Origin: Rhodococcus sp. SBT000017
Lineage (GTDB): Bacteria > Actinomycetota > Actinomycetes > Mycobacteriales > Mycobacteriaceae
Assembly: GCF_003688915.1 (NCBI RefSeq)
Contig: NZ_REFU01000002.1
Coordinates: 124,001-188,000 of the forward strand
Reading direction: 5' to 3'
DNA: 64,000 nucleotides
This document shows, piece by piece, positions 26,865 to 36,830 of the stretch. Each line of letters starts with the position of its first letter. Position 1 is the stretch's first letter. Under the pieces are notes generated by a model. It did no database searches. It worked only from the letters and a program-made list of their open reading frames with translations, and was not told the DNA's origin. A program made the position numbers and the translations under genes.

Positions 26865-29317
26865 TCGGCGAGGATCCCGTCGACCATCTTCTTGAGATCA
26901 GTGACCACTTCCCAAGTGATCGGTCGATCCGCGCCTTTGTGACTGCCGGCGTTCGCGATATGCAGCGTCGGGAATCGTTCGGTGCGAAATCCCAGCCACT
27001 GCGACACGTCTTGATCGGCATCCTGGTGCACGGCCAGCGCAATCTTGTTGCGAGTCTTGAGCACCGCTGACCACCGCTCCTCGGTCTGCAGTCGACTCTC
27101 CCCCGCCCGGTGCTGCTTCGCGTAGAACACCTGCTGCGCAGCAGATTCCAACGCCAACCGGAACAACCCGGGCGCAACGCGACGCTTGACGTAGTCGGGG
27201 ACGTTCTCGTCCAGCACCAGAGCCCGCACATCCTGGACGTACCGCGTCGCCTGGTTCAACGTCTCGGCAACGCTGATCCGCGAACCGTATTCGCGCGTCA
27301 CCTCGACCAGCCGAGCATCGACCGCGAGCTGCCTTATCGCCGTGGCCAATCGGTCGTCGTGCGAGAACACGATGACCTGACGAGTTGTCGCCAAGCTCGA
27401 CAGCACCTTGATGAAGCCGTCGATCTTCGCCGGATCCATGGCCTGAATCGGGTCGTCCAACACGACGAAGCGGAACGGACTGTCCGGCGTGGTCGCTCTC
27501 GGAATGAACAACGCCAACGCCAACGCGTGTAGCTCACCCTGACTCATCACCGACAGCGCCGGGGATTCGACACCATCCACAGACCCGGTCAGCTCGACCC
27601 GTCGACTGGTGTTGACGCCCAGCAGATTGATGGCCCCGAGGTCGACGTTGCTTTCCTGCCGCAGTTCTGCCCAGATCGTCCGAGCCTGCTCGGCAATGGG
27701 AGCCAGACGCTGATCCCGTAGGTCCTGTGTGTGCGAGGCGATCCACTTCTTGGCCGCCTCGACATTCTTGACCGTCTCGTCGACACCGCGTGCCTCGGTC
27801 TCCAGATTCGCCCACGATGCCAGACTCCCCGCCAGCGGTGCCCACGTGTCCTCTAGCTGGGTGACGGCGGCTGCTGCTTCGCTGCGCAGTGCCTCCGCCT
27901 GCTCGATCACCGTGGGAAGCGTCGTCGCGACATGATTCACGAGTTCCGAGGGATGCTCAGGCTTCGTCCGGGATGCGGCTACTGCAGCCTGATATGCCTG
28001 CAGCGACGGCAGATCCACCCCATCGACCTCCACCGCGTCGGCGATGTCGTCGAGAAGTTCGGACGCCGCACGTTGCGCCTGCTCGAGCCGACGTCGACTT
28101 GCCTTGTACGCTAGGAGCTTCTCGCTCTGATCCGCCAGCTGCGCCCGCGAATGCTCCGCCCACGCGTCATCGAGAGTTTACGCCTCGCAGACCGGACACT
28201 CGATCGTCCCCGTCTCGCCGTGCAGACGCAGAGCGGCGTCGAGCAGATCGTAGCGCTGTTCCACAACGGACAGCGCTTCACTGGCCGAATCCGCAGTCTC
28301 CGCCGTCGCCGCACGAAGATCCTCAACAACCTCATTCACCCTCTGCTGAGTAGGCGCAGTGAGTGCGGAGATCTTCTTGAGTCCACTCAACGCGGGTGAC
28401 GCAGAGGCGTCGGTGCCGGTGGCCAACGCCAACACGGCATCGAGATCGGCAACTTTTTCCTGATTGGTGCTGCAGCAGGTTTCGCGCGATCATCGGTCGA
28501 CTCGACCAGACTGGCTTTCAGCTGACGCAGGCTGTCCGAAGCCCGCTGACGCGGCCCCTTCATGCCCTTCAGCGTGTCCGCCAGTAGCTTCTCGGCTGCC
28601 GTGATCTCGTCGAGTCCGAGAAGTTTCGCGATCGCATCGTGCAGGGCCGAAGGCACGGAGTCGAAGAGCCTTTCCGAGCTCATCATACGACAGAATCGGT
28701 CGGTGCAGCTCAACAGCAGTCTTCCAGCCGAGCGCGTCGGTACCCGTACTGCGCTTCTGCTTTCCGACCTGCGTCCATGTCGTGCAGCTCTTGAGCTCGG
28801 CATCGGCGGTCCAGTCGACGCCGACGACCGTGGGCTCGGATCCTTCGACAGTGAGACCTACACGGACTTCACACGGATTGCCGTGATGCAGATTGCGCCA
28901 GCTGTCGGCCCAGAGTGAGGCCTTGTTCTTCCATCGGTAGCTCTCGCCGGTCACCGCGAATTCGAGGGCCTCGGCGAAGCTCGACTTACCCGAGCCGTTA
29001 CGTCCACTGACGACTGTGATGCCGGGAGCAGGGTGCAGTTCGAGCCTTGCCTTCGGGCCGATACCGCGGAAGCCTGCAACACCGACGGACGTCAGGAATG
29101 CGCCGACTGGCTCTTCGACAGTTCTGTCGGCCGATGACTCGGGGACGTGAGGAGTCGAGACGCCGTCGAGCAGGTCTTGCAGTGACGTCGGCCCTTCGAG
29201 TGCTGCCAACACGTAGTACTTGACCTCATCGGACAGGTCATTGTCCGCGTCGATGGCGTCGATCACCACGTCGACGAGTGGCCTGTCGACAGCATTGTCG
29301 GCAACGGTCACCGGCAC
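26861..29317 (-). pseudogene. SMC/RecF-like AAA ATPase with multiple disabling lesions
   Basis: It reads as one protein of about 820 residues broken three times. N-terminal part: VGVAGFRGIGPKARLELHP then Walker A GRNGSGKSSFAEALEFAV. Coiled-coil middle: SVPSALHDAIAKLLGLDEIT, LSVVEQRYDLLDAAL, with a zinc-hook-like CPVC. C-terminal part: signature-like SVMSQGELHALALALF, Walker B FRFVVLDDPIQAMD, then VIVFSHDDRLATAI. Lesions: a frame change near 28685 after SYDELGK, a compensating one near 28455-28480 beside an A-run, and an in-frame TAA at 28180-28178 just after CPVCEA. The segment from GTG 28033 could still make a 390-residue C-terminal fragment. The start is GTG 29317 or, with better spacing after AGGGGA, GTG 29311. 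Confidence 0.8.
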
Positions 29318-29459
29318 TCCCCTGTTCGTTCTGATGGCTAACCAGACCCCACAGTTCCATATGGGACCGACAGTTCGCAGAGAGATCGCCGTGACTCAAC
29401 CGTTCGAGTGCCCTAGCCAGACATAGCGGCGTTTGGGGCTTCTCGGCAAACCGTCGGCG

Positions 29460-29750
29460 CGTGCTGCCTCGTGCGATGAGCGCATTGAGTTGCTTGACCA
29501 CCGCTCCCCGGCTAATGCCGGCACGTTCGGCCAGTTCGAGTGCTCCTGCCTCACCCATCTGCGCGATCGGCCCCTTCACGGATTCGCGTCGCCCGGAGCC
29601 GACCTTGGTCTCCGCCGGCGGCCTCGTCACCGACGGATCCAGAACGTATCTCGCGTATCGCCGTCCTCCCTGCCTCACCGCGACACCGTTCTCGACCAGA
29701 TCACGCAGAACCTGGCCTGCGGACAGTCTGTCTGCGCCAGACTCGCGCAT
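29460..29750 (-). pseudogene. Winged-helix C-terminal remnant of an ATP-binding (AlbA/Schlafen-type) protein
   Basis: The readable part (ESGADRLSAGQVLRDLVENG, GRRYARYVLDP, then ELAERAGISRGAVVKQLNAL) matches the end of large ATP-binding proteins that finish in winged-helix domains. It then breaks frame after NALIARG. Upstream, where the catalytic domain should be, the reading frame degrades and the intact primase-helicase gene starts on the other strand at 29933. No start codon or Shine-Dalgarno supports an independent gene. I read it as a decayed gene tail. The family assignment is tentative. Confidence 0.4.
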
Positions 29751-29932
29751 TGCCTTGAATCCACATACTTGAAAGCAAAATGCATCGTTGCAAGTTGGTT
29801 GTAAGTCGGTTACAAGTAGTCGTACATGTAAGCCCGCAGTTCCGCAGAAGTTGCTGCAGGGCCAGCACACGACTCGCCTGTCGGATGGTCAGCAACGCTC
29901 CGACCGCCCCATTCTCGGCCACAATAGCGAGC

Positions 29933-32296
29933 ATGGAGAGGTACCCGGGCGAGGTGGACGAGCTACGTGCAGAGGCCGCTCGGCTCCGCGCGCTACTCCG
30001 ACTGAAAGAAGGTGACGCACCTCTGCCTGCGGGTGACCAAGCATCCATCGGAACCGTCACGATGGCGTCCCGGCCGATCGACAAGCTTCGTCTCTACCGA
30101 TCGCTGTTCATCGCCCGCAGCGACGTACATGCGATTCGATGGCAGAACATCAAGGACGGCCGCTCCGGCTGGATGCCTGCCATCGAGGGACGCTGGCACA
30201 AGGGGATGAATCCCGACAACGCTTCATATCTCCCACTGACAGACGACGTTCTCGAACGACATTTGCGGGGCGACCTACACATCGGCCTGTACGCGCTCAC
30301 AAAGGATGATAGTTGCCGTTGGCTTGCAGCGGATTTCGACAAGGACTCGGCAATGTTGGATGCGCTGAGTTACGTCAAAGCCGCGCGCAAACAAGGTATT
30401 CCAGCAGCGCTCGAGGTTTCTCAATCCGGGAGAGGTGCTCACGCTTGGATATTCTTCGCCGATCAGGTCCCGAGTGCGCTCGCTCGTGAGATGGGAACGG
30501 GGCTAATTCGCGAAGCATCGGCGCTGCGCAACAGCATGAGTCTCGACTCGTACGACCGGTTGTTCCCCTCCCAAGACACTCATCTCGGACGGGGGCTTGG
30601 CAACCTCATTGCGGCACCGCTGAACGGGCGCAAAAGAATTCACGGCACCACCGTATTTCTCGATCCCGCAACGCTCGAACCGTTCGAGGACCAGTGGGCG
30701 CTGCTGTCTACAGTTCACCGTCTGTCCACCAACGAAGTGCGCCGCGCACTCGCCGCCCTACCTAAGGCAGAGGTGGGCAGATCCGTCCGGAGAGTTGCCC
30801 TTCCAACATCGTCGAAGATCGTCCCTCAACCGGCCATCGTGATCCGGGCGACGCTACGCGCACGACTGCAACTGACAGCCGACGACCTCGGTCCCGCCAT
30901 GATCTCGAGCATCAAGCACGCATCGTCGATTCAGAATCCCGAATTCTACGACCGGCAACGTCGACGGCTCAGCACCTGGAACACCCCACGATTCCTGGAA
31001 AGCTTCGACGAAACTGTGGACGGCGACCTCATCCTGCCGCGCGGGCTCATCTCGCTGCTCACCGAAATGATCAAGTCAGTTGGAAGCAGACTGCAGGTAA
31101 CCGATACCCGCGAAGTCGGCGCTGCAATGACGTTCGCGTTCGACGGCGAACTCCGATCCGAGCAGATCCAGGCCCTGAATGCCGCGATGAGCGTCGACCA
31201 CTGCGTCATCGTCGCGCAACCAGGTGCGGGCAAGACAGTGATCGCCTGCGCAGCAATTGCGAAGCGGTCGACGTCCACTCTCGTACTCGTCGACCGGAAG
31301 GCACTCGCCGACCAATGGCGTGAACGAATCGAGAAGTACCTCGGAGTCAAGGCGGGCCAGATCGGTGGTGGCAGGAAGAAGCTGACAGGATCGATCGACG
31401 TGGGCTTGCTGCCCACGTTGGCGCGTCGAGACGATGTCGAGGCGTTGACATCGCCCTACGGCTTCGTGGTTGTCGATGAATGTCACCACGTCCCTGGGAC
31501 CGCATTCTCAACTGTTCTGAATCAAATTCCGTCGAAATACTGGCTGGGGCTTACCGCGACGCCCTACCGTCGAGATGGTCTCGACGACCTGATCTTTCAC
31601 CAAATCGGGTCGACGATCCATAGCGTCGAATCTGGCCGACCAGGCGAGTTGACCGAGGGATCAGCGGACGCACCGCCTCCCGAGCGCAAACTTGTTGTTC
31701 ACTCGACGACCTACGAGTACTCGGGTGATGCCGACCCCTCACGTCCAGGCGGCATGGCGGAAATCTATCGAGATTTGGTGGCCGACGAGGCGCGCCTTGC
31801 CCTCATCGCCGACGACGTAAGCGCCGCAAGTCAGGAGGGTAGCAATATTCTTGTGCTCACAACGTGGACAACGCATCTCGAACGCCTGGTCTCCGCGCTC
31901 GCTGAGCGGGGACATAGCGTGACGGTACTTCGTGGAGGAATGGGCGCGAAGGCCAGGAAGGCGGCTGTGCAAGAGCTCACAGAGCAGCAATCGACAGGAA
32001 TCCCGATGCTGGCGGTTGCAATCGGGTCGTTCATCGGCGAAGGGTTCGATATTCCCGCCTTCGACACGCTCTTCCTCGCTGCGCCGATCTCGTTCAAAGG
32101 CCGCCTCGTTCAGTATGTGGGTCGAGTGGTTCGATCCCACCCGGGCAAGACCACCGCAACGGTCCACGACTACCACGACGCCCTGACCCCGGTGCTGGCG
32201 TCCTCTCTGAACAAACGAGCTCCCGGATACCTGGACATGGGCTTTCCTGATCCGCGAAAAGTACCCTCAGCTCGCTTCCCTCAGGATGCGAAGTAA
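29933..32296 (+). CDS. Primase-helicase resembling TOTE conflict-system proteins
   Basis: 787 residues. A short N-terminal coiled coil (EVDELRAEAARLRALLRLKE) precedes an archaeo-eukaryotic-primase-like domain (about residues 45-280): GLYALTKDDSCRWLAADFDK with the metal-binding DxD, ALEVSQSGRGAHAWIFF, and SYDRLFPSQD. A full superfamily 2 helicase follows: motif I AQPGAGKTVIACAA, motif II VVDECHHVPG, GLTATPYRRDGL, VLTTWTTHLERL and QYVGRVVRSHPG. A primase fused to such a helicase is the core of TOTE-type biological-conflict systems; the role in defence is inferred from that family and from the island around it. The ATG at 29933 is chosen because the coiled coil starts there. This is the most intact member of the island. 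Confidence 0.8.
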   Translation: MERYPGEVDELRAEAARLRALLRLKEGDAPLPAGDQASIGTVTMASRPIDKLRLYRSLFIARSDVHAIRWQNIKDGRSGWMPAIEGRWHKGMNPDNASYLPLTDDVLERHLRGDLHIGLYALTKDDSCRWLAADFDKDSAMLDALSYVKAARKQGIPAALEVSQSGRGAHAWIFFADQVPSALAREMGTGLIREASALRNSMSLDSYDRLFPSQDTHLGRGLGNLIAAPLNGRKRIHGTTVFLDPATLEPFEDQWALLSTVHRLSTNEVRRALAALPKAEVGRSVRRVALPTSSKIVPQPAIVIRATLRARLQLTADDLGPAMISSIKHASSIQNPEFYDRQRRRLSTWNTPRFLESFDETVDGDLILPRGLISLLTEMIKSVGSRLQVTDTREVGAAMTFAFDGELRSEQIQALNAAMSVDHCVIVAQPGAGKTVIACAAIAKRSTSTLVLVDRKALADQWRERIEKYLGVKAGQIGGGRKKLTGSIDVGLLPTLARRDDVEALTSPYGFVVVDECHHVPGTAFSTVLNQIPSKYWLGLTATPYRRDGLDDLIFHQIGSTIHSVESGRPGELTEGSADAPPPERKLVVHSTTYEYSGDADPSRPGGMAEIYRDLVADEARLALIADDVSAASQEGSNILVLTTWTTHLERLVSALAERGHSVTVLRGGMGAKARKAAVQELTEQQSTGIPMLAVAIGSFIGEGFDIPAFDTLFLAAPISFKGRLVQYVGRVVRSHPGKTTATVHDYHDALTPVLASSLNKRAPGYLDMGFPDPRKVPSARFPQDAK

Positions 32297-32338
32297 GCAC
32301 GAAGGCGGACTGTCGGTACTCGATGTTTCGATGGCGGT

Positions 32339-33112
32339 ATGTCACGACTCGACGAGGGGTTCCCGCCGCCCACAGCCTGTGTGCAGTGGTGTCAGCACCG
32401 CAGCTACGACCTGCATGTCCTCGACGACGGCGTGGAGGTAGACCTGGATTGGTGGAACGGCCACCTCGACCGAGCCGGCCATGATCTCCGGCTACGCGGC
32501 CGCAACCTCGACGGCGAAATCGTCGAGTACGGCGGTGCCACCGTGCAGCGCAACGATCTTCGGATCGGCACCGATCTGGCTGATGGCAAACATGATTCGC
32601 TCGGACTGCTGTTTCTCTGCGCGGCCTGGCAGGGCAGCCACAAACACCGCAGATCCAAGCGTCGTTTTCCCGACGTCATGAACCCGCACCTCAGCCGTCC
32701 CGACGAGAACCCGGTCGCCAAGACTCTCGCTGTGCTCGACAGCTGTGTCCGCAACCGCGCAGTGCCCGACCATCCGAACTCGACCTGGTCCGGATGGCCC
32801 GACGCGCCCGGCGTCGGAACATCTCTGATGGCGACGTTCCTGTGGGCGGTGAAGGCGTCGGTCTACGGTGGCCCGGCGCAGCTGATCGACCAATACGGAG
32901 TCTCGACACTCATCCACGAAGGATGGCTCGAAGACCCGTCCGTCACCGGCTTCACTCGTCGCCGCTACGACCGGTACGTCGAACTCATCACCGCATGGGC
33001 CACCGACATCGGCACCAGCCCTGAGCTCGTCGAAATGTGGCTCGTGCAGCGCTGGAGCGCCCGACTGAACGAAGCAGGACACGGTCGATACACCGCACCC
33101 ACGTTGTTCTGA
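32339..33112 (+). CDS. Conserved hypothetical protein
   Basis: 257 residues, cytoplasmic, rich in Trp, His and Arg. Recognisable stretches: WWNGHLDRAGHDLRLRGR, GLLFLCAAWQGSHKHRRS, LMATFLWAVKASVYGG and FTRRRYDRYVELITAWATD. The second half is helical and vaguely recalls the helix-hairpin-helix DNA-glycosylase fold annotated for some actinobacterial orphans, but no catalytic motif was confirmed. It follows the primase-helicase gene by about 40 bases on the same strand and could be part of that unit or merely next to it. Confidence 0.55.
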   Translation: MSRLDEGFPPPTACVQWCQHRSYDLHVLDDGVEVDLDWWNGHLDRAGHDLRLRGRNLDGEIVEYGGATVQRNDLRIGTDLADGKHDSLGLLFLCAAWQGSHKHRRSKRRFPDVMNPHLSRPDENPVAKTLAVLDSCVRNRAVPDHPNSTWSGWPDAPGVGTSLMATFLWAVKASVYGGPAQLIDQYGVSTLIHEGWLEDPSVTGFTRRRYDRYVELITAWATDIGTSPELVEMWLVQRWSARLNEAGHGRYTAPTLF

Positions 33113-33157
33113 ATCGGTCTACTCGACCTGAATCCAGCGTTTCTATCGCAGCCAACG

Positions 33158-33586
33158 CTATTCGGACACCATCCGCACATGCGAAATTCCAGCATCCAGG
33201 TAGTTCTCCCCCACGCGAACGAATCCGAAGCGGCCGTACCACTCTTCGAGGTGCGCCTGCGCGGAGAGTTCGACGACCCCGGGATACACCGTCTGTGCCG
33301 CTTTCACGAGTTCTCCGGCGTAGCCCTTACCCCGTGCACTGGCGGCGGTCGCGACTCGGCCGATGTGAACGGTGTCGTCGACGAGCACGTGAATGGTCGC
33401 CAGCACCTCACCGTCATCCTCCTGCATCCAGAACAACTCCGTTGTCGGGAGCAGGTCGGCACCGTCGAGTTCGATGTCGTCGACGATGCGCTGCTCGTGC
33501 ACGAACACTGCGACCCGAAGCGCCATGATGCGGTAAAGGGTGTTCTGGTCGACGCGCGCCAGCGGGGCGTGATGGAGAGTAGGCAT
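33158..33586 (-). CDS. ElaA-like GNAT N-acetyltransferase
   Basis: 142 residues. It begins with LYRIMALRVAVFVHEQRI, the ElaA-type opening, then DGADLLPTTELFWMQED, the core strands VLATIHVLVD and the acetyl-CoA loop RVATAASARGKGYAGELV, and ends in EEWYGRFGFVRVGENYLD. ElaA proteins are small GNAT enzymes whose natural substrate is not settled. The ATG at 33586 is ten codons inside a longer frame; the extra residues lack homology-like character. It is divergent from the RpiR-type regulator. Confidence 0.85.
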   Translation of the reverse strand: MPTLHHAPLARVDQNTLYRIMALRVAVFVHEQRIVDDIELDGADLLPTTELFWMQEDDGEVLATIHVLVDDTVHIGRVATAASARGKGYAGELVKAAQTVYPGVVELSAQAHLEEWYGRFGFVRVGENYLDAGISHVRMVSE

Positions 33587-33704
33587 GGGGTTTCCGTTTC
33601 GTAATGGTGGAGACAATTAAAGCCCGTGAGCGTTGCCTCTACACGATCGGTCGTCGACTCGATCCGCGCGTTACGGTTCCTCACCGGCTCTTGCCCCAAC
33701 ATCC

Positions 33705-33717
33705 GGAACGAAGTTCC
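33705..33717. promoter_or_regulatory. Inverted repeat upstream of the RpiR-type regulator
   Basis: GGAAC-GAA-GTTCC is a perfect 5-bp inverted repeat about 85 bases before the regulator's start, in the intergenic region shared with the divergent GNAT gene. It could be an operator for the regulator itself. No second copy was found before 34731, so this is weak evidence. Confidence 0.2.
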
Positions 33718-33801
33718 ATCAATCAGTAGGTTCTGGATTATTCTTCCGTCGTTCATCTTCACTGCCGTCGTGGTTCATGTCCGCCCTTTAGGTTTTCCCT
33801 C

Positions 33802-34689
33802 GTGACCGAGAACGAGACCATCGCCACCAACCCTGTCGGTAGTTCATCCAAACGTGCTCTCCTCGAGGACATTCGGATGCGCTCAGCCGGCCTTTCGCCG
33901 GCCGAGCAGCGGGTGTCACGACAGGTATTGAGCCACCCGGAGGACGTTCTCGAGCTCTCGGTCACCGAACTCGCCGCACGCTCCGACACCTCCGTCGGAA
34001 CCGTGATGCGCTTCTGCACCCGCCTCGGATTACGTGGGTATCAGGATCTCAAACTCAATCTCGCCCGCACCGTCATCTCGGTGACGGACTCACTCGCCGC
34101 CGAAGTCCACGCAGACGACACCGACGACGTTGTCCTCGCAAAAGTGTTGGCGAGCAGCGCAACTGCCATCTCCCACGCCTCCGACCTCATCGACAGCACC
34201 GCACTGACTGCCATCGTCGACAGTCTCGTCACCGCCCGCCGCGTTGCCTTCGCCGCGGTCGGCACGTCGGCCCCACTCGCAGCCGACATCTCGTACCGCC
34301 TCACCACCATCGGCGTCGACGCCACCTTCACCCCCGACCCGCACGTCCAACACGTCACCGCCCGCATGCTCGGCCCCGGCGACGTCTGCTTCGCCATCAG
34401 CCACACCGGCTCCACCCAGGAAACACTCGCCGTGATGCGCACCGCAGCGCAGACCGGAGCCACCACCGCCGCCCTCACCAGCTTCACCTCATCCCCGCTC
34501 ACCGACATCGTGGACCACCGACTCGTCGCCGGTAGCCGCGAAACCTCCTACCGCATCGAATCGATGACCAGTCGACTCGTCCACCTCGCCGTGCTCGACG
34601 CCATCCACGTCGCACTCGTACTCCGCCGAGACGGCTGCCGCGAGGCCCTCGCGGCCAGCGGCGACATCATCACCGAACACCGCATCTAG
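33802..34689 (+). CDS. RpiR/MurR-family transcriptional regulator (HTH + SIS)
   Basis: 295 residues from a GTG. N-terminal helix-turn-helix (about residues 20-95): RSAGLSPAEQRVSRQVLSH, VTELAARSDTSVGTVMRF and CTRLGLRGYQDLKLNL, the RpiR pattern. C-terminal sugar-isomerase (SIS) domain: VAFAAVGTSAPLAADISY and VCFAISHTGSTQETLAVM with the phosphosugar-binding Ser/Thr cluster. RpiR-type regulators sense phosphorylated sugars. It lies 41 bases before, and on the same strand as, the metallophosphoesterase-ABC transporter operon, and is its obvious regulator. Confidence 0.92.
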   Translation: MTENETIATNPVGSSSKRALLEDIRMRSAGLSPAEQRVSRQVLSHPEDVLELSVTELAARSDTSVGTVMRFCTRLGLRGYQDLKLNLARTVISVTDSLAAEVHADDTDDVVLAKVLASSATAISHASDLIDSTALTAIVDSLVTARRVAFAAVGTSAPLAADISYRLTTIGVDATFTPDPHVQHVTARMLGPGDVCFAISHTGSTQETLAVMRTAAQTGATTAALTSFTSSPLTDIVDHRLVAGSRETSYRIESMTSRLVHLAVLDAIHVALVLRRDGCREALAASGDIITEHRI

Positions 34690-34730
34690 CACCTTCAACA
34701 GCCACCGAACCCCAACTTCAGGAGACACCC

Positions 34731-36830
34731 ATGCGCGGACGCGTCTTGTACGACGACGGCCTCCCCCGCCCAGGAACCATGATCAGCGACGGAATCACCG
34801 TCACGACAACCGCATTCGACGGTAGCTTCACTCTCGACGTCGCCGGAGCGTTCGTCTTCGTGACGCGCCCCGCAGGCTGGACCTGCGATCGCTGGTATGT
34901 CCCCGCCACCGCCGATACCGTCGACTTCGTTCTGCGACGCGACTCGGACCTGTACCCGCACAGCTTCGTTCACATCTCCGACACCCACGTGGGCCGCGGA
35001 CCGTACTACCCACAGCCCGTCGAACTCGGCGGCCGCTCCACCCTCACAGAATTCCTCACCCGCCTGCCCGACGCGGTCTCGGGACTGTCCTCGGTCATCG
35101 CGACCGGCGACCTCACCGACCGCGGCATCGACGTCGAGTACGGCGAACTGAAAGACGCCGTGGCCGCAAGCCCCATCCCGCTGCACCTATTACCCGGCAA
35201 CCACGATCACATGGGCGGCACCATCGTCGGAGCCGTCAGCCGCAACAACTACTCCATTCACACCGCCGACCCCTCCGCGTACGAACGGCATCTCGGCCCG
35301 CGCTGGTACTCCTTCGACCTTCCCGGGCTGCACGTGGTCGCGCTCGACTGGCACACCCACGAACTCGGCATCGACCACGAACTCCAGAATGCCTGGATGA
35401 CAGCCGATCTGGAATCCATCCCCGCAGACATGCCGTGGATTCTGCTCAGTCACGACCAGCCCTGGCACTCCATTCTCGAGGCGGCCCCGCGCTCCCCACT
35501 CGCCACGTTCTCCGGTCACCGACACACGTCGCGAGTCGTCGACGTGGACGGCACCCTGCACGTCAACACCCCCACACCGTTGTTCGCCGGTCTGGACTTC
35601 TCGCCGCCGTCGTTCCGCGTCGTCCGTTGGGACGGGGAGCGTATCTCCCTCGACACCCGCAGCCTCGCCAAGACCGGTCTCGAAAAGGCCACCTTCGCAC
35701 TCGGCAGCACTGTTCCGCGACCGGACGAATCCCTTTGGCGTGTTGAGCTTCCGGGTGCCGCGCACCGGGCATCGGTCCGGGTGATCGGCGATATCGTGCT
35801 GGCCCCGGTCAAGGACGAGGACCGCGCCGCCGGCGGTATCCAGGCCATCGACGCGACATCCGGCGAGCTGCTCTGGCACCGCGAACTGGGTTCCGCCGTC
35901 AAATGCACTCCGGCCGTCAGCGGCACCACAGCCATCGCCGTCGCAGTATCCGGCGACGTCACCGCCCTCGACATCGCCACCGGTGATCGACTGTGGCACG
36001 CACCGTCTCCCGACCCGCTGCGCCTTTTCGCTTTCGCGGAACCACTGATCGAGGACGGCCGCGTTGTCGTCGGTGACCTCTCGCACCTGCGCTGCCTCGA
36101 TGTGACGAACGGCGAGACGGTGTGGGAACGTACCGACCTCTCGACCTACCAAACGATCGTGGACCATACCCGGCCCGTCATGGTCGACGGCACCCTCGTC
36201 GTCGGAAGCTGGCCCACGCCAGACAGATTGGTTGGCCTCGATCTCGCCTCCGGCGCGACGCTCTGGCCCACACAGGTTGCCGAGGCCGAGCTCGGCAAAG
36301 GATTCGAGAAGGCCGACACCCCTGTCGGCACCCCGCTCTACGACGAAACGACCGGAGCATTGTTCGTCTCCGTCATCGGGGCGTTGGCCCGCATCGACGC
36401 CACCGGCCACACCCAGTGGAAGGTGCCGATGAGCTTGCCCTGGAACCCGGCCACCCCGGTCGCGACCGAATACGGCATCGCGATCGTCGATGCCGGTGCG
36501 CGGTTGGCCCTGCTCGACCGCGAAACCGGCGGGGTGCTGTGGTCACTGTCCGTCGACGGGGACGCGCCGTTCGCCATGGCCAGCTACCAGCGCACCCCGC
36601 ACGTGTTGTTCGCGGAACCGGCTCTGTGCCAGGACATGTTGCTCGTGCCCACGCTCGACGGACGACTGCATCTGGTCAATGCGAAGACCGGTGAGCTCGA
36701 GGGTTCGATGACCGTCGGCGCACCGATCGCGGCGGCCCCCGTCGTCATCGACGATCGTGTCTACCTCACCACCGTCGACGGCGGCGTGATCGCCTACTCG
36801 GTCGACACCATCCTGGGACGGGCGTCATGA
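34731..36830 (+). CDS. Metallophosphoesterase fused to a PQQ-like beta-propeller
   Basis: 699 residues with good AGGAGACACCC before the ATG. A small beta domain (about 1-75) is followed by a calcineurin-like phosphoesterase (about 78-310) with all metal motifs: VHISDTHVGRG, ATGDLTDRG, LPGNHDHMG, LLSHDQPWHS and FSGHRHTSR. The C-terminal about 340 residues are repeated propeller blades (AIDATSGELLWHRELGSA, ALDIATGDRLWHAPS, LVGLDLASGATLWPTQV, LLDRETGGVLWSLSV). There is no signal peptide, so it seems cytoplasmic. It should hydrolyse a phosphodiester or phosphomonoester, with the propeller probably aiding substrate binding. It overlaps the first permease gene by ATGA. Confidence 0.88.
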   Translation: MRGRVLYDDGLPRPGTMISDGITVTTTAFDGSFTLDVAGAFVFVTRPAGWTCDRWYVPATADTVDFVLRRDSDLYPHSFVHISDTHVGRGPYYPQPVELGGRSTLTEFLTRLPDAVSGLSSVIATGDLTDRGIDVEYGELKDAVAASPIPLHLLPGNHDHMGGTIVGAVSRNNYSIHTADPSAYERHLGPRWYSFDLPGLHVVALDWHTHELGIDHELQNAWMTADLESIPADMPWILLSHDQPWHSILEAAPRSPLATFSGHRHTSRVVDVDGTLHVNTPTPLFAGLDFSPPSFRVVRWDGERISLDTRSLAKTGLEKATFALGSTVPRPDESLWRVELPGAAHRASVRVIGDIVLAPVKDEDRAAGGIQAIDATSGELLWHRELGSAVKCTPAVSGTTAIAVAVSGDVTALDIATGDRLWHAPSPDPLRLFAFAEPLIEDGRVVVGDLSHLRCLDVTNGETVWERTDLSTYQTIVDHTRPVMVDGTLVVGSWPTPDRLVGLDLASGATLWPTQVAEAELGKGFEKADTPVGTPLYDETTGALFVSVIGALARIDATGHTQWKVPMSLPWNPATPVATEYGIAIVDAGARLALLDRETGGVLWSLSVDGDAPFAMASYQRTPHVLFAEPALCQDMLLVPTLDGRLHLVNAKTGELEGSMTVGAPIAAAPVVIDDRVYLTTVDGGVIAYSVDTILGRAS

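Noticed and set aside
34041..34728. Long minus-strand frames opposite the RpiR regulator.
   Set aside because: High-GC shadow frames; the plus-strand helix-turn-helix and SIS motifs are unambiguous.
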